Assembly: GCA_022385805.1 (NCBI GenBank)
Contig: MU277670.1
Coordinates: 591,102-655,101 of the forward strand
DNA from: Pilatotrama ljubarskyi
Lineage: Eukaryota > Basidiomycota > Agaricomycetes > Polyporales > Polyporaceae
Reading direction: 5' to 3'
DNA: 64,000 bases
Shown here: positions 46,001 to 58,135 of the stretch, piece by piece
Numbering within the stretch: position 1 is the stretch's first letter
Layout of the letters: each line of letters begins with the position of its first letter
Notes under the pieces: generated by a model
What the model was told of the DNA's origin: nothing
What the model saw: the letters and a program-made list of their open reading frames with translations, nothing else
Database searches by the model: none
Program-made: the position numbers and the translations under genes

Positions 46001-46869
46001 TAAAGTTCTTGTAGATGGCGCGCAGGGCGAGGATGGTGAAGACGTAGGTGAAGAGGAGGTGCACGGAGAGGTAGGAGTTGGCATCGCTGATGAGGTCGAA
46101 CCAGTTGTCGCCGCTCGGGGGAGAGTCCTTTGGTGGAGGGGTTGGGCCTGAGGGAGGAAAGGCTGCGAACCACTCGCCGCCTGAGTCTTCTCGACCATCA
46201 CCGATGTCGATGTTATTCTAGATACACTGTTTGGGATGCAGCATAGCGACAAGATAGAGAAGGCAAACCTTGAGGTTGATGGGCATGAGGATAGCGAGAG
46301 CAAGCACTGAGCAAGTGGAGAACAGCCAGAAAGACATCTTGAGGAAACCCAGGAGCTTGCTTGCGACATGAGAGGAGCATTTTGGGATATCGTATACATA
46401 AAGTCACATACCACCGCAGCGTCAAGGCCGACAATCTGGAGTACGGTAAATTCAGAGGTCCGGATCGTAGGGAGAATCCAGCCGAAGAAGGCGAGATGAG
46501 CATGAGCCTCATGAGGGGAGAAACCTGAAGCGGACGTTAATTTGCGGTGTGCATACAGAGGTGGGCCCGACACACCCTTGAGCTTGGTTCGCGGAGCGAA
46601 GAGTAGTGGCCATCGAGTGCGGCAGTAGGAGAAGACAAGAAAGGACACGAGGCCAATAGCGGTAGATAGCGTCAGTTGGGTAGCAAACCAGGGACCCTCG
46701 AATTTCACTGTAGCGGCATAAGCAACTGAATTGCACAATTGGTGCAGTAGGTGTGCGTACGGGTTGGTGGTGAGCCCGGGGGCAATGTCGGGTTCTCGTC
46801 GTCGGGGGTATCGGAATCGTTAAAAGCCCTGGCAAGCAGACGCAGACCCAGATCGACGAAGGGCGGCAT
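43090..46869 (-). CDS. CSC1/OSCA-type (DUF221) cation channel
   Basis: CSC1/OSCA proteins are stress- or tension-gated cation channels with about eleven membrane segments, related to TMEM16. The start MPPFVDLGLRLLARAFN is at 46869 and a TAG stop at 43090; more than ten exons are needed, and their borders were not all fixed. In order: the N-terminal TM block (STAIGLVSFLVFSYCRTRWP), HLAFFGWILPTIRTSE and ILMPINLK; the cytosolic domain with VMVTHLPPHLQNEPAL, GWFKRKVDALEYYEQKF and HVAFVTFEKM; the core PRDIVWSNI, FFWFIPITALASL and LLEALSYIQGLPARSW; then NAPPMINYGIVYPQAILIF, YFGVAYVVYKYKLLF and YYTDKQFRPLSKYVSL. The cytosolic tail has TGKRRYGHPAITGVLPVPWL and ends in a Gln-rich run. It is head-to-head with the WW-like gene. 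Confidence 0.9.
43092..43140 (-). repeat. CTG/CAG-rich poly-Gln tract at the end of the CSC1 gene
   Basis: On the plus strand the sequence is a run of CTG and CGACTG units just inside the CSC1 stop codon. It codes RRRQQQSQQSQQQPSR. Length variation between strains would be expected. Confidence 0.7.
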
Positions 46870-47228
46870 TGCTGTTAGATGTCAAGCCTGAGGGAGTAGA
46901 CTGGGATGAGGGGTGGGAGAGAGCATGTGCAGGTCGCACTGCCGGGGTATTGTGGATGGTGGCGAAGAGTGGCCTGCGGCTGCGACTGCCCAGGAAGCGT
47001 CTAGCAGCACGACGCGCTTAGCGCCCAACCGCGTCACCCACGTGAGAGACGCGTCCTCATAGGCGCCCATGCACTGCACACTACTGCTGAGCGCTGACGC
47101 CCACTGACACCTCGCGTCGCTTCAGGCAGGGCCCTGATGGACGCTTTCCAATATGGCATTCATGACTGCCCGTGCTTGGAGCGCCCTCCTACGCGTGAAC
47201 GAACTTAGAGACTTCTGACAGAGTGATC
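46870..47228. other. divergent promoter region between CSC1 and the WW-like gene
   Basis: A 359-base gap between divergent start codons. No gene seen. Confidence 0.55.
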
Positions 47229-49152
47229 ATGTCCATCGTGGCGACACCAGATTCGACAGTGACTTATCCCGATACCCCCACCAGCGGGCGGGGCCTCGAA
47301 CTACACGAGAAGAAGGACACAGGATGGTACGTTCAACTAGACTTGGCGCGTCTCAAAGAGTTCACCTTGCACTAGCAGCGCTCCTCCAGAAGAGAATGGC
47401 TACCTTACCGTCTCTGACCTCAGAAACGTCGCCCCTCCAGGTTGGACCCTCCATGTCAACCCTCGCGGGCATGTATACTGGCGCAACGCACGTTTCAGAG
47501 TGGTCGTGGACGAGGACCTCCGCAATCCCGTCGGACTTGAGAAAGCCAGCCAGTTTTGCGCTCAGTGTGATCGGCTCGACCTGACCGAAGGCCTCGAGGC
47601 GCATATGATCGGCGGAATGGACACATCCTTCTCCCTCTTCCTAAACCACAACCATTGTGTCGCTGGCTACGAGGTCTCGCGCGTGAGGGATGGCGCGGTA
47701 CGGGATATGTCTCCGCAGGCTTGTCAGCGAGGTTCTTTCATTCGTTCGGTCGTTACTGTACTCACCTCAAGCCCGACATACGACGATCCTAGTGCTGCGA
47801 GCAAGACGCGTATACTGGACTTTTGTGAACTCTCACCCCTCCCATCGGCCATGTCCGAAGCAGGGCTTCACCGATGCTATTGACGCTCTACGCTCTTATT
47901 ACCACGGTAACACTATCACACAGCTCAAGTGTAAGCACCACGCTCACTTGATGGACCCGCAGAACATATCCACGTCGGTTCTTGGTGCATCGCACCGTTC
48001 TCCAAGCAAGAATGCGAGGATCTGCTAGATGTACTTCACCGTGCAAAAGGCAGGTTTAGATCTCTGAGCAGCCCACCTCGTGCCAAATGATACACGTCTA
48101 GATGATGAACAAGGGTTACCCGCAACCGCCGCACTGCTCGGTTGCATCTTGAGAGACGTCTGTAAGGCTTGAATACCGATCCTCTCGTCCGTATCCATTC
48201 CTATCATTCTTCCACAGATAGCTTTCGCTCAGCCGAGAAATGGGGCCAAGTCAACCGCGAGCAACATAGAGCATACCGCAGCTCAGTGACCCGGCCTCAC
48301 GACTTTGCCCCGCAACAATCCACAGCGACGCGCCTAATCCTCCACTTCCTCATACATGTCCCATTTTTCGGCATTCCTCAAACGTACCTGGCGCACGTGA
48401 GGAGCGCGAGCGAGTTCCGGGGCCACCTCGCTGGGCTGAAGCAGAATTGGGAGGGGTATACCCATCAACTGGTCAGAGAGTACTCTGACTTCATCCTTAT
48501 TGTGAGTCTTTCGCTCTGCCTGAGCGACTTCATGGCGAATCGCTCATCAGACCTCGCCAGGCAACTGTGTTGCTCTCGTAAGTCGATGCCCATCTTACCG
48601 CCCCCGATGGTCTCACCCACCCTCGGTTTCAGAGCAACCGTAGGCCTTCTGACTATTAACGACATTGGCCAAGCTTCTCGTGTCGCGGCGATGCTATCCG
48701 CCTTCGCAGCGCTTGGCAGCATGACCGTCGGCGTGTTCTTCGTCTGGCGGCACCAGCGTAACGCCCGCATGCCCTCCTCCGTAGGCACCTACCCTTGCTG
48801 AGCGATATCATCGCTAAGACTCTCCTCACCTGACGTACCATAGTTCTCATACCTCCACAATGCACGCAACAACGCCCTCGGCCTCTCGGGGCACGCGCTC
48901 CTCCTCAGCCTCCCCCCAGTCCTGCTCGTCTGGTCCATCGTCGGCTTCGCGGCCGCCGCGCTCGCGTACGCACTGCAGGACACGACGCACGCGGCGACGT
49001 GGGTCATGTTCGCGCTGTTTGTGATCGTGCTCGTCGCGGTCATGGCGGGAGTGTATACGTTCTCGACGATATGGCATTGGCAGTCGCCGAAGAGCTGGCG
49101 GAGGGGGTTGTTTGGGAGTAGGAAGAGCAGGGCGGAGGAGTCTGCTGTATGA
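47229..49152 (+). CDS. WW-like N-terminus membrane protein of unknown function
   Basis: I know this only as a type of protein common in mushrooms; the function is unknown. The start MSIVATPDSTVTYPDTP is at 47229 (exon 47229-47326). The next exon (from 47379) carries LTVSDLRN followed by PPGWTLHVNPRGHVYWRN, which resembles the first half of a WW domain; the second Trp is replaced and the domain is degenerate. The middle part (about 47700-48480) has QGFTDAIDALRSYY, LAFAQPRNGAK and FFGIPQTYLAHVRSASEF. Three hydrophobic segments end the protein: AAMLSAFAALGSMTVGVFFV, LLSLPPVLLVWSIVGFAAAA and WVMFALFVIVLVAVMAGVY, followed by a basic tail and TGA at 49150. Not all exon borders in 47690-48300 are settled. 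Confidence 0.75.
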
Positions 49153-49521
49153 TTTGGGCCGTAGGTTATTTGTCAGTCGGATGCTTGTGTGTATCGTCTG
49201 CTCCGTCGGTTCAAGCCTGGCACGACTTTGACTTGGGGTATGTGACCACGCTTTAGGTCGCTCTGTCCCTGTGGGTCCTGGGAAGCCAGAGGAGACAGAT
49301 GGGACCTCAAGTCTGCCCACGTTTGCATGATCACCGCGGAACGGGAACGAGTAGCATGACGATCATCCAGATATTTTATACAGCAGGGTATGTTACAATG
49401 CATAGTGTGGTAGTATAGTGTGTCCTTAGTCCGCTATTCACGCATCCACTTAGCGTATTCCTCGCTATCCAGGTAGACAGAGGACTCACCGTAGATCCAC
49501 CGCGGTGTGCTCGATAGTGTC
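49153..49521. other. convergent 3' region of the WW-like and thioesterase genes
   Basis: A 369-base gap between stop codons. No gene seen. Confidence 0.55.
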
Positions 49522-50366
49522 TCACAGCTTCGCCTGCTCTTTGGGCTCAGACGGTTTCATCTTATTGTGCACTCCGGTAACGCAAAGACGGTGGTTCGTC
49601 ACGTCCCAAATCTGCGCGCGGCGTGTGCGGATGGCATCAGCTTCGTGGCGGCGGGGCACCGTAGCCCGTCCATATACGTACCTCGGTGATAGCGGAGACC
49701 GTCCGCGAGCCGAAAGACACCGTCGTATTGACGATTTCGATCTTCGCGCCGCTGCCAGAGCCGGGTTAGCATTTTCCCTTTGAGCAGAGAAGGCGGCAAG
49801 CTGGATGGGACTTACAGTGGTACCGGGGCGTGGAACGTGGTGTTGATGGCTTGCGAGACAAAGTTCCACGGCTTCTCAGTGACCATACCGAGCACGGCAA
49901 GGGCCATAGACGAGCATCTGCACACGCATGCATGACGCGTTTCTCGTAAGGCTCGAGGGTTCTCGCGACGACGCGCGCAAGATCAGGAAGGGCGCACGTA
50001 CATGTCAATCATGTAGACCGCACAACCGCCGTGCATGTTCCCGCTGATGTTCAGCATCTCTGTGGGCGCAATGATGGCACTCAGTAAGTACATGTCATCG
50101 TGGTTCGTCTGTCGGTGCGCGCCCACGACGCGACGGAGGCCCGTACCTTCGTGTACGACCGTCTCGTAGGTGATCCGCGCGTGTGTCTTGCCGTCCCTCT
50201 CGCGTCGGAACACGCCCACCTCCTTCAGGATCAGCGACGAGCCTGTCGAGCGCGCGAACGCGCCGCGCTTCATGACCACCTGCGAGAAGTCGCGGATCTC
50301 GTTCTGCACGGCGGGCGGGATGTTGCCCGTGAATACTGGCAGCCGAGTCTCTGTTGAGCTTGACAT
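49522..50366 (-). CDS. hotdog-fold acyl-CoA thioesterase (4HBT/ACOT13-like)
   Basis: Members hydrolyse acyl-CoA thioesters. Exons 50366-50147, 50059-50002, 49917-49816, 49751-49682 and 49611-49522 total 540 bases, 179 residues. The N-terminal helix region is MSSSTETRLPVFTGNIPP, then VFRRERDGKTHARITYETVV. The family active-site signature is NMHGGCAVYMID, where the His-Gly-Gly binds the thioester carbonyl. It is followed by CSSMALAVLGMVTEKPWNF, VSQAINTTFHAPVPLGAK, SFGSRTVSAITE and IWDVTNHRL. Reading through the first intron (50146-50060) is open in frame and would insert a false segment before EMLNISGNMHGG. No targeting signal is clear. Confidence 0.92.
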
Positions 50367-51143
50367 CGTGCGCAGCGAGGACGTGTGTGGTGGTGCTGGG
50401 GTGCTGTAGGCAGTCTGTAGATGAGGTCTGCGAGGATGCTCCGAGGACGGCAGAGGGGCACTTCGTTCAGAGTTTATAGCAGCCTGCGGGCGTCCTCTGA
50501 GCGGTACTAGTGCATGATGCTGGGCTATATATGTTTGGACTCTGTTCAATGTGCAGGGCTTCGGCCGTGGCGGTCGCTTGCTGAGAGCGCCCCGGATCGG
50601 CATTCGCTCTAGAGCCGGTCACTGCGAATGCGGGGTAATCAACACATACAGGTGGCGGTGGCAGTGATTCTGAATGCAACTTTCTAGCGTTTCTCCAGGT
50701 TCGTACGGGGCCGACCGAGCTTGATCAGAGTCATACGCGGCCATACTCAGCGCCATGGCGAGTAGGCGAGAGGCATTCGTGCAAACTATCGAGTAGCTAC
50801 AGTTTTAGGGAAATATCAGCGGGCCCCGTGCAGCCGACACGCCCCAGGTCCACGAGATGTCCGAGACGAACGCGAGTACGTTGTCAGCAAGGAGAAGGCC
50901 GGACGTCTCCTCGGACATAGTAGAAGCTGAAGCCTGAAGTCAAGCGAGTGACGGAAGGAGGTGCCGGGCGGTTGACCTTGAAACTAATCGAGGCCCTCTA
51001 ACATACCTTGAGGCGATTTGCAGATAACTTGGACTCAGTGTGCAGCAAACAGGCCGTACTGCGTTACCAAAGGCAAAGCATCGGGGCAGAAGAAATAGTA
51101 ATACAGCAGTACATGGTAATGACGAGAAGGTCGCGGGATCGAA
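50367..51143. other. intergenic between the thioesterase gene and NUP82
   Basis: A 777-base gap holding the thioesterase promoter and the 3' end of NUP82. Short frames on both strands show no domain, and I saw no tRNA-like A and B box pair. Confidence 0.5.
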
Positions 51144-54100
51144 TCACTTGTCCTCTGCGTCCCCGTTTTGCGGTGGCGTCGTAGGTGGCCGCCCGAGCGA
51201 GACGTCCAGGATGTTCGCCAGCCGTAGTATCTCGGCTTCCATCAGACTTATTCGTGTCCGTCTGAGGTCAAAAAGTTAGTACCCTCATTCGTGAGACATG
51301 GCAAAACTGAAGTCGAATAACGTACTCCTCGGTGGACCGCTTGCCGAGCTCGAAGGCCTGTGACAGCCCCAAGGCTTCTCTGCTCTCTGCGAGGATCTTC
51401 TTTTGCGCTTCCTCCTTTTCCCGCAGTTCCTTCAGGTGGGGCAGGAGCCGGTCAACCTCGCGCCGGAGCTACAGACACAAGGGAACATCAGTTCTTCCAT
51501 AACTGTGCGCTTGATAGAGCCACGAGCTCACCAATTTCGCCCTTGCGCGCAGCGAGCGATCGTCATACTTCCCCGCGCCTACGACCTCCTCTTTCATTCT
51601 CCGCAGCTCCTCGAACCACTTCGTCTCGTTCTCGCTGAGCTCCGGACTTGCTTTCGCCGTTAAGTTCTGCAGGGTCTTGTCCAGGCGCGCGAGGAGCGAG
51701 CGCTGCGTCTCCTGAATCCGGGCGATGCGCTCAGTCTTCTCCTTCCCCGAGGCGCCCAGACTCCGAGCGGTCTCCAGTATCTCCGAGCATTTCTCGCGCT
51801 GGCGCTTGAACTCCTGCTCCTGCAGAGAGGCGCGCACTTCCACCGACCGGTGCGCGAGCTGCACGTCGTGGATCTGAGCGGAGAAGTGTTCCACGACAGT
51901 CCCGAGGTATCGGAGGGTATCTGGCGTGATCATGAACTCGCCCTTCGTTACGTCGGAGTTGGTTGGAAGGGACAGTCGCGGATTGCTCGGGAGTCCCGAG
52001 GATCGTGCGATGACTTGGGGAATCTTGAAGGGCTCCTCTGCTAAGAGGGAGACGTAGGCTGCTGGACCCTCTTGAGGGACGGCTAATGCTTTCTTAGGAG
52101 AAGAAGGACCGGGTTGTGATGAGGGAGTCGGGAAGTCCGAAGGACCGGGAGAGGTCGTTTCAGAGGCGACGACGTCCGCTTCGGCGGAGTATAGAGGTTC
52201 AGACCGGAGGTTAAGGGGGAAGACGGACATGCGCATAGCAGATGTGAGGATAAAGATGCTGTAAGTGAGGTAGACGTCGTTCGGGACAGCTACGCCGACT
52301 ACTGGCGAGGATGATCTGGCCATCAGACATGTTAATGACGACCACTCCGCTACGACGATGGCCATGACTTACTGTTGCTCTACGGAAAACGTCAGAAGTA
52401 TTGGCTGCACGTCCGTCTGGGCGACTTTCTCCAAGGACGCCTCAAGCGACCCCGCGCCACTGCCAGTCTCATCGTTCGCCTCCCGCAAGGCTATGGCAAG
52501 ACCCTTCAGGAGCGGTTCCAGCTGCAGTACATGCACGCCGAAAGCATGATAGACGTAGATCGTGTCGTCGTGTATCGGATCGCCGAGGAAAACGGGATGG
52601 TTCCCTTGCACGAGGTCCAAAAGTGAATTGCTTCGTAGCGCGCTGGCGTTCTTCAATGTCGCCACAATACCGAGGTCGATGCTCTCGTATGTTGCCAACA
52701 TGGGCAGATCATTGGAAGGCTGGTACATCGCCCTTGGTCAGCGACACCGGACATGATCGATCGACCCAATGCAGTTACGGACCTGTTTTGTCTCCCATCT
52801 CGCCTCAACCTTCTCGACATCTAGGTAAAGATCGACTTTGCCGTCCTGGAAGGAGACCAGAATGAGGCCGAGGCGTTCAGTCTCGCCTTCGCTCTCTTCT
52901 GCGGCGTCGTCCCCAAACGACAGGTATACGATGTCCGTCGCATCTCCCCCCTCGCTACCCTTCAGGTTTCGAGGAGATGGTTGTAGAAGGAAGGGGCCTT
53001 GTCGGGCGGGAGAATTCTTGATGGTCGTCGGTGGATGCATCGGTACGAGGCGTGTGGTCGCTGGCCACGCAGTGCCAGGGGGTAATTGCTTGAGCAGAGC
53101 ATTCACATATTTGCGTTGATAAGCATAGAGCATGGTAAGACCATCCGCAGGTGTTAGGTCACCATTTGTCGACGCCGACAGAAACTCCTGCTTGGCAGCA
53201 ACATAGCACTCCAGAGCATGCACGTACGTCGAAGGCACCGAACTGGACACACTGTTCAGCATAGAACCTATCATGACAGTCTGTCCGACTTACGCATTCT
53301 TTGGCAGATACGGACAAATTGCATATATGTCGCCACTCCGCATAGCAGCGTAGACCGTCAGCGGGCCCCAGTCCGCCTTGCCTTTGCCGAAGGTGAACGA
53401 CGCCACCTCCCGTTCGGATGCATCTTCGGCGTCGAACGAGCTCTTCTTCTTCTCGGGAACAAATGAGAGTGTTTGCTGCGGCTCGTCAGCGTCCACGGAT
53501 ATGTCATATTCCCTGACCTCAGAGTTAGGCAGCATAACGCGCCATGAAACCTAGGGACAAACCGTAGTTTGCCATCAACAGTCATGACCAGCAACGTAGA
53601 GCCTCCTTGACCCCATGGATGCCAATCAATCTTGGCTACTGGGGCAGAGGAGTCTGCGGCGTGGTAGTACTGTCCAACTTGGATAGACCTACTCGCGTCA
53701 GTCAGCCAGCCTTCTCTGAGTGTTTCCTCACGTACTTGCAATCTACCGTTGCAGTCACAAGCCTATTGAAGCCCGTCCTCGGCAGCACGATGACCGCCAC
53801 CTGAAATGCACCTGCGATGGCGAGTAGCTTGCCATTCGGGTTCAGTACAATCTGGTGAATCTCGAACTGCACATTCGGCGTGTGCAAGATCTAAAAGGCA
53901 CTGTTAGGTTCAACATTGCCGCTCGGTGACCTCCCGCCACACTACACACTTTGTAGGACTTCTGAGAGCTGCCGCGAGCGCCCTTGCTGTCTCCCAGGCT
54001 GGCGATGCGGACCTCGGAGCCTACAGCGACGATCAGGTCGGCATCCTTGATAGCAATAGCTTGCCGCCGCCCGGAGGGAGTGGGCTTGTCTTCGACAGGG

Positions 54101-54240
54101 TCAAGGTTGACAAAGTCCGGGAGCGACCTCAGGGAAAGGTTGAGAGACTCTTCGCCCTTCCCGGTAGGCCCAGAGACACTCTTTGGCAGAGAGAACACAG
54201 GGTGGTCCTTCAGTAGCTCTTCCCAGTCTTCTTCGCTCAT
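51144..54240 (-). CDS. NUP82: nucleoporin Nup82/Nup88
   Basis: Nup82 (animal Nup88) anchors Nup159 and Nsp1 on the cytoplasmic face of the nuclear pore for mRNA export. The start MSEEDWEELLKDHPVFSLP lies at 54240; WEELLKDHPVF is the usual opening of fungal homologs. Several exons code a beta-propeller-like N-terminal region (VQFEIHQIVLNPNGKLLAIA, VAKIDWHPWGQGGSTLLVM, EVASFTFGKGKADWGPLTVY, DIVYLSFGDDAAEESEGE). The C-terminal third is coiled coil: TPDTLRYLGTVVEHFSAQI, EQEFKRQREKCSEILETA, ETKWFEELRRMKEEVVG, LRREVDRLLPHLKELREKEE. It ends NGDAEDK at 51144. Exon borders between 52300 and 53900 were only partly checked. It is head-to-head with PRE10. Confidence 0.88.
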
Positions 54241-54508
54241 CGCGAGAGTATAGTGCCAGCGAGAGAGTAAAGGCAGATGGGAAACACGAGCAGCACGGCG
54301 AACGCGACTGGGGGAACGCCGAACGCGGTCATTTGACGCTAGGACGCGAGTGCCGCTCAAAGGGGCAGGTCGTTCGCACGCGCACGCGTCGATGGCAAGG
54401 GTTGCGCGTCCTGCTATACGCACTCTACGCACGCTTTCCCCGACGCCGCCTGCTTTCTCTCATCCCTACCGCCCCTCTGCATAGACTTACCACTCTCGCG
54501 GACGTACA
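54241..54508. promoter_or_regulatory. shared divergent promoter of NUP82 and PRE10
   Basis: A 268-base gap between divergent start codons. It contains ACGCGTCGA at 54384-54392. The same 9-mer occurs in reverse orientation in the RPN12/PRE3 promoter. Its core ACGCGT is also the MluI cell-cycle box of yeast MBF, so its meaning is open. Confidence 0.5.
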
Positions 54509-55571
54509 ATGACCTCCATTGGAACGGGCTATGACTTGTCGGCCAGCACCTACTCCCCGGACGGCCGCATATTCCAGGTGCGGAACGCGTCACGGTACGC
54601 CATTGAATGGATCTAACATCCTACGCAGGTAGAATATGCAAACAAGGCGGTAGAGAACTCGGGGTGAGTCCTCGCCCACTGTGTCCAAACGAACGTTCAC
54701 TGATGATCCCCTGTCAGAACTGCGATCGGCCTTCGCGTTAAGGACGGCGTTGTACTGGCAGTGGAGAAAGTCGTCCACTCCAAACTCTTGATTCCCGAGA
54801 GCAATCGACGGATATACACAGTGGATAAGCATGTCGGAATTGTAAGAACAGCAGTCCTGGCACCCTTAGTATTCGTCCTGACACGGTTCTTCTGCAGGCG
54901 TCGGCAGGCTATCTCGCAGACGGTCGGCATCTGGCCAACCGCGCGCGGGACGAGGCTGCGAGTTACCGCGAGAGCTACCGCGCAGCGCCCACACTGCAGG
55001 TATGTACAAGGTGACAGGGCCACCCATCAAGTGTATGCTGACTGTCCAATAGTACATCGTGGACAGAGTAGGACTGTACGTCCAGGCGTACACGCTATAC
55101 TCTTCCGTCCGGCCGTTCGGTTGCAGCACCATTCTCGGCGCGGTGGACAAGACCGGTCCCTCTCTCTTCGTTGTCGAGCCCAGTGGCGTATCATACGTGA
55201 GTCTGTGCACGGAATGCGTCAAGAGTGTTAGATTGAGAGGCTTCGTCTAGGGATATCGTGGCGCGGCTGTCGGCAAAGGCCGTCAGCTTGCGAAGACAGA
55301 ACTCGAGAAGCTCAAGTTCGATGAGCTCTCCATGAAGGAGGCAGTCATGGAGGCAGCTCGGATGTAGGCTACTCTCCCACACACAGCCGTGTTTGCGTGC
55401 TCATCCCATCACAGCATCTACCTCGTTCACGACGACGCGAAGGAGAAGGATTTCGAGCTGGAAATGTCGTGGGTCGGCGAGGAGACAAACGGCATCCACC
55501 TGCCAGTACCGAAGGAGCTCTTCGAAGAGGCTGCGCGAAAGGCGAAGGAGGCATTGGAGAACTTCGAGTGA
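54509..55571 (+). CDS. PRE10: 20S proteasome subunit alpha-7 (PSMA3)
   Basis: This is one of the seven alpha-ring subunits of the 20S proteasome. Exons 54509-54577, 54629-54663, 54718-54841, 54898-54999, 55053-55196, 55251-55363 and 55415-55571 total 744 bases, 247 residues. The N-terminal alpha-subunit signature [16 protein letters not shown] is followed by [12 protein letters not shown] and [55 protein letters not shown] and [20 protein letters not shown] are typical of alpha-7. The C-terminus reads [20 protein letters not shown]. The usual long acidic tail of fungal Pre10 is short here. It converges on RPN12 with a 176-base gap. Confidence 0.96.
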
Positions 55572-55747
55572 TCGCTGTCATACCTTGCATTGTAATGTAC
55601 CATGGACTCATCGACGACTTTCCTGACGGTTACCAGAGAACTATGTGCAATCGCCTCCCACGTGAGGGGCATGGGTAGGACACAGCGAGTGCTGATAAAA
55701 CAGCCAGAAGTACAAAACGAGGGAAGTGACTTAGTCCGAGTACGAAA

Positions 55748-56848
55748 CTACACGATCTGCTCTAGCTCGCGCGCGTACTGTAGGTTGGCCAGGATCAGCT
55801 TTTCCTTTGGTATCTCCACCTTCTCTTCGGTCTTCTTCGCGAAGTTGATCCTCCCTGCGGTGAGGTCCACTTGCCATCCTCGCTACGATCATCCAAAGCC
55901 GTCAGCTGGAAAGTAAGTGTAGGAGTGCACATCTAGCCATACCTGCTGGGCGAAGGCGATCAGCTCTGACTGGTTCTTGAAGAACAAGAGCGTTGCTGCG
56001 TCCTTTAGTGGTAGACTCTCATACGCGGTCTCTTCACAGCTGGCAATCTCGTTCCTGTCAAAGAAGGCATCAGCATCTAGCAGATACACTTGCAAACCTC
56101 ACGTTGATGCTCACCTGATGGTGCCCATGAGGCTATCCACGAAGAATTTGTACTCTTCCGCAGGCGCCTCTTCCCGCGCATTCCAGACTTTGCTGTAGCT
56201 GCCCTCCATGAGCCATTGCTCGAGGTTGATGGGGTGTGCGATGTACGGGTTGCCGGTGAGAGCGTCGGCGCGGAGGGGAAGGGACTCAAGGGTGGTGTGG
56301 AAGTCAGCTATGCGGTTCTGGGTAAGGAGGCGTATCAGATTGAGGCCGCGGAGAGGGTATTCGCGAGGTGATGGGGGAAGCACGGAGCTGCAGAAGGAAG
56401 TAGAAGAGGTAGTCAGCCGGAGGTGGACTCGGCACGTTTGGACGGCATACCTGAAGTCATTATAGAAGGTCTGGAGTTGCGAGAAGTAGCGGTCGAACGA
56501 GGGGATATCCTTCGTTCGTATGCTCCAGAACGCGCCGACTTCAAGTATATCGCCTGTTGGAGCACGAGTCCTTCAGCACCCTGTTGGTGAGTGAAGTAAA
56601 CGCAAGCCACTCACGAGCAATGACCAAATCCTGGGGGTCGGGGTTCCCAAATGGCACAAGAAGCCCTGCCTCTGTCAGAGCGATCTAAGTGATACACGGG
56701 ACTCATAAGCGAGTTGTCTTGCAGTAGTGCCTCGAACCACATCCCGCACCTTCAGTCTAGTAAGCAGCACCCCAGTCTGCTGGAGGTTTCCAGAGGTGAA
56801 CGTCTGTTGAAGCTCGCGGTACAGCTGTACAAGTTGAGGCGGCGCCAT
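55748..56848 (-). CDS. RPN12: 26S proteasome regulatory lid subunit Rpn12 (PSMD8)
   Basis: Rpn12 is the last subunit to join the proteasome lid and completes its docking to the base. Exons 56848-56750, 56684-56615, 56553-56451, 56387-56115, 56054-55943 and 55882-55748 total 792 bases, 263 residues. The order MAPPQLVQLYRELQQTF, LVIARDILEVGAFWSIR, DIPSFDRYFSQLQTFYNDF, REYPLRGLNLIRLLTQN, ADFHTTLESLP, IAHPINLEQWLMEGSYSKVW, YKFFVDSLMGTIRNEIASC and the C-terminal YARELEQIV is the standard Rpn12 (CSN8/PSMD8 PCI-like) pattern. A helix-rich PCI-type fold is known for the family. The final splice uses acceptor TAG before RGWQVDLTAG. Confidence 0.95.
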
Positions 56849-57049
56849 GTCAAGGTGTCGGTCGAGTCGTTAAGGCTTGGGCTGGCGAGGAAGTAGTTGT
56901 ACAAGGTCGGAGGATGCAAGGTGCGTTCAGAGGCGCCCACGACGCGCGTCGACGCGTCACCTCCTTCAGCCACCGCCTGTTCTGCACTCTCCCTCATCTC
57001 CCTCCCCCGTCCCCTCATACACAACACCTTCACCGCCGCGCTTTACGAC
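56849..57049. promoter_or_regulatory. shared bidirectional promoter of RPN12 and PRE3
   Basis: The two proteasome start codons are only 201 bases apart, facing away from each other. The gap holds TCGACGCGT at 56949-56957, the reverse complement of the 9-mer in the PRE10 promoter, and pyrimidine-rich sequence before PRE3. No exact copy of the ascomycete PACE element (GGTGGCAAA) was found. Confidence 0.6.
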
Positions 57050-57999
<950 letters not shown>

Positions 58000-58135
58000 G
58001 GCGTGCGTCTGTGGAATGCATTTTAGGACTGGACGTTTGGTCTGAGCGGGTGGTCGACTTGTAATGCTAGGAAATTAGTTGTGTGCGTAGTGGTATATGT
58101 GAGTGATAAGCTAGGTGCGTGAAGGTGAGGTCCCT

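Noticed and set aside
45153..46151. 332-codon open frame on the plus strand
   Set aside because: Antisense shadow of the CSC1 cytosolic domain; no domain and a skewed Arg/Leu/Glu content.
50060..50146. Open-frame read-through of the first thioesterase intron
   Set aside because: Retention would insert an unrelated segment before EMLNISGNMHGG; the GTACGG and CACAG borders fit in phase 1.
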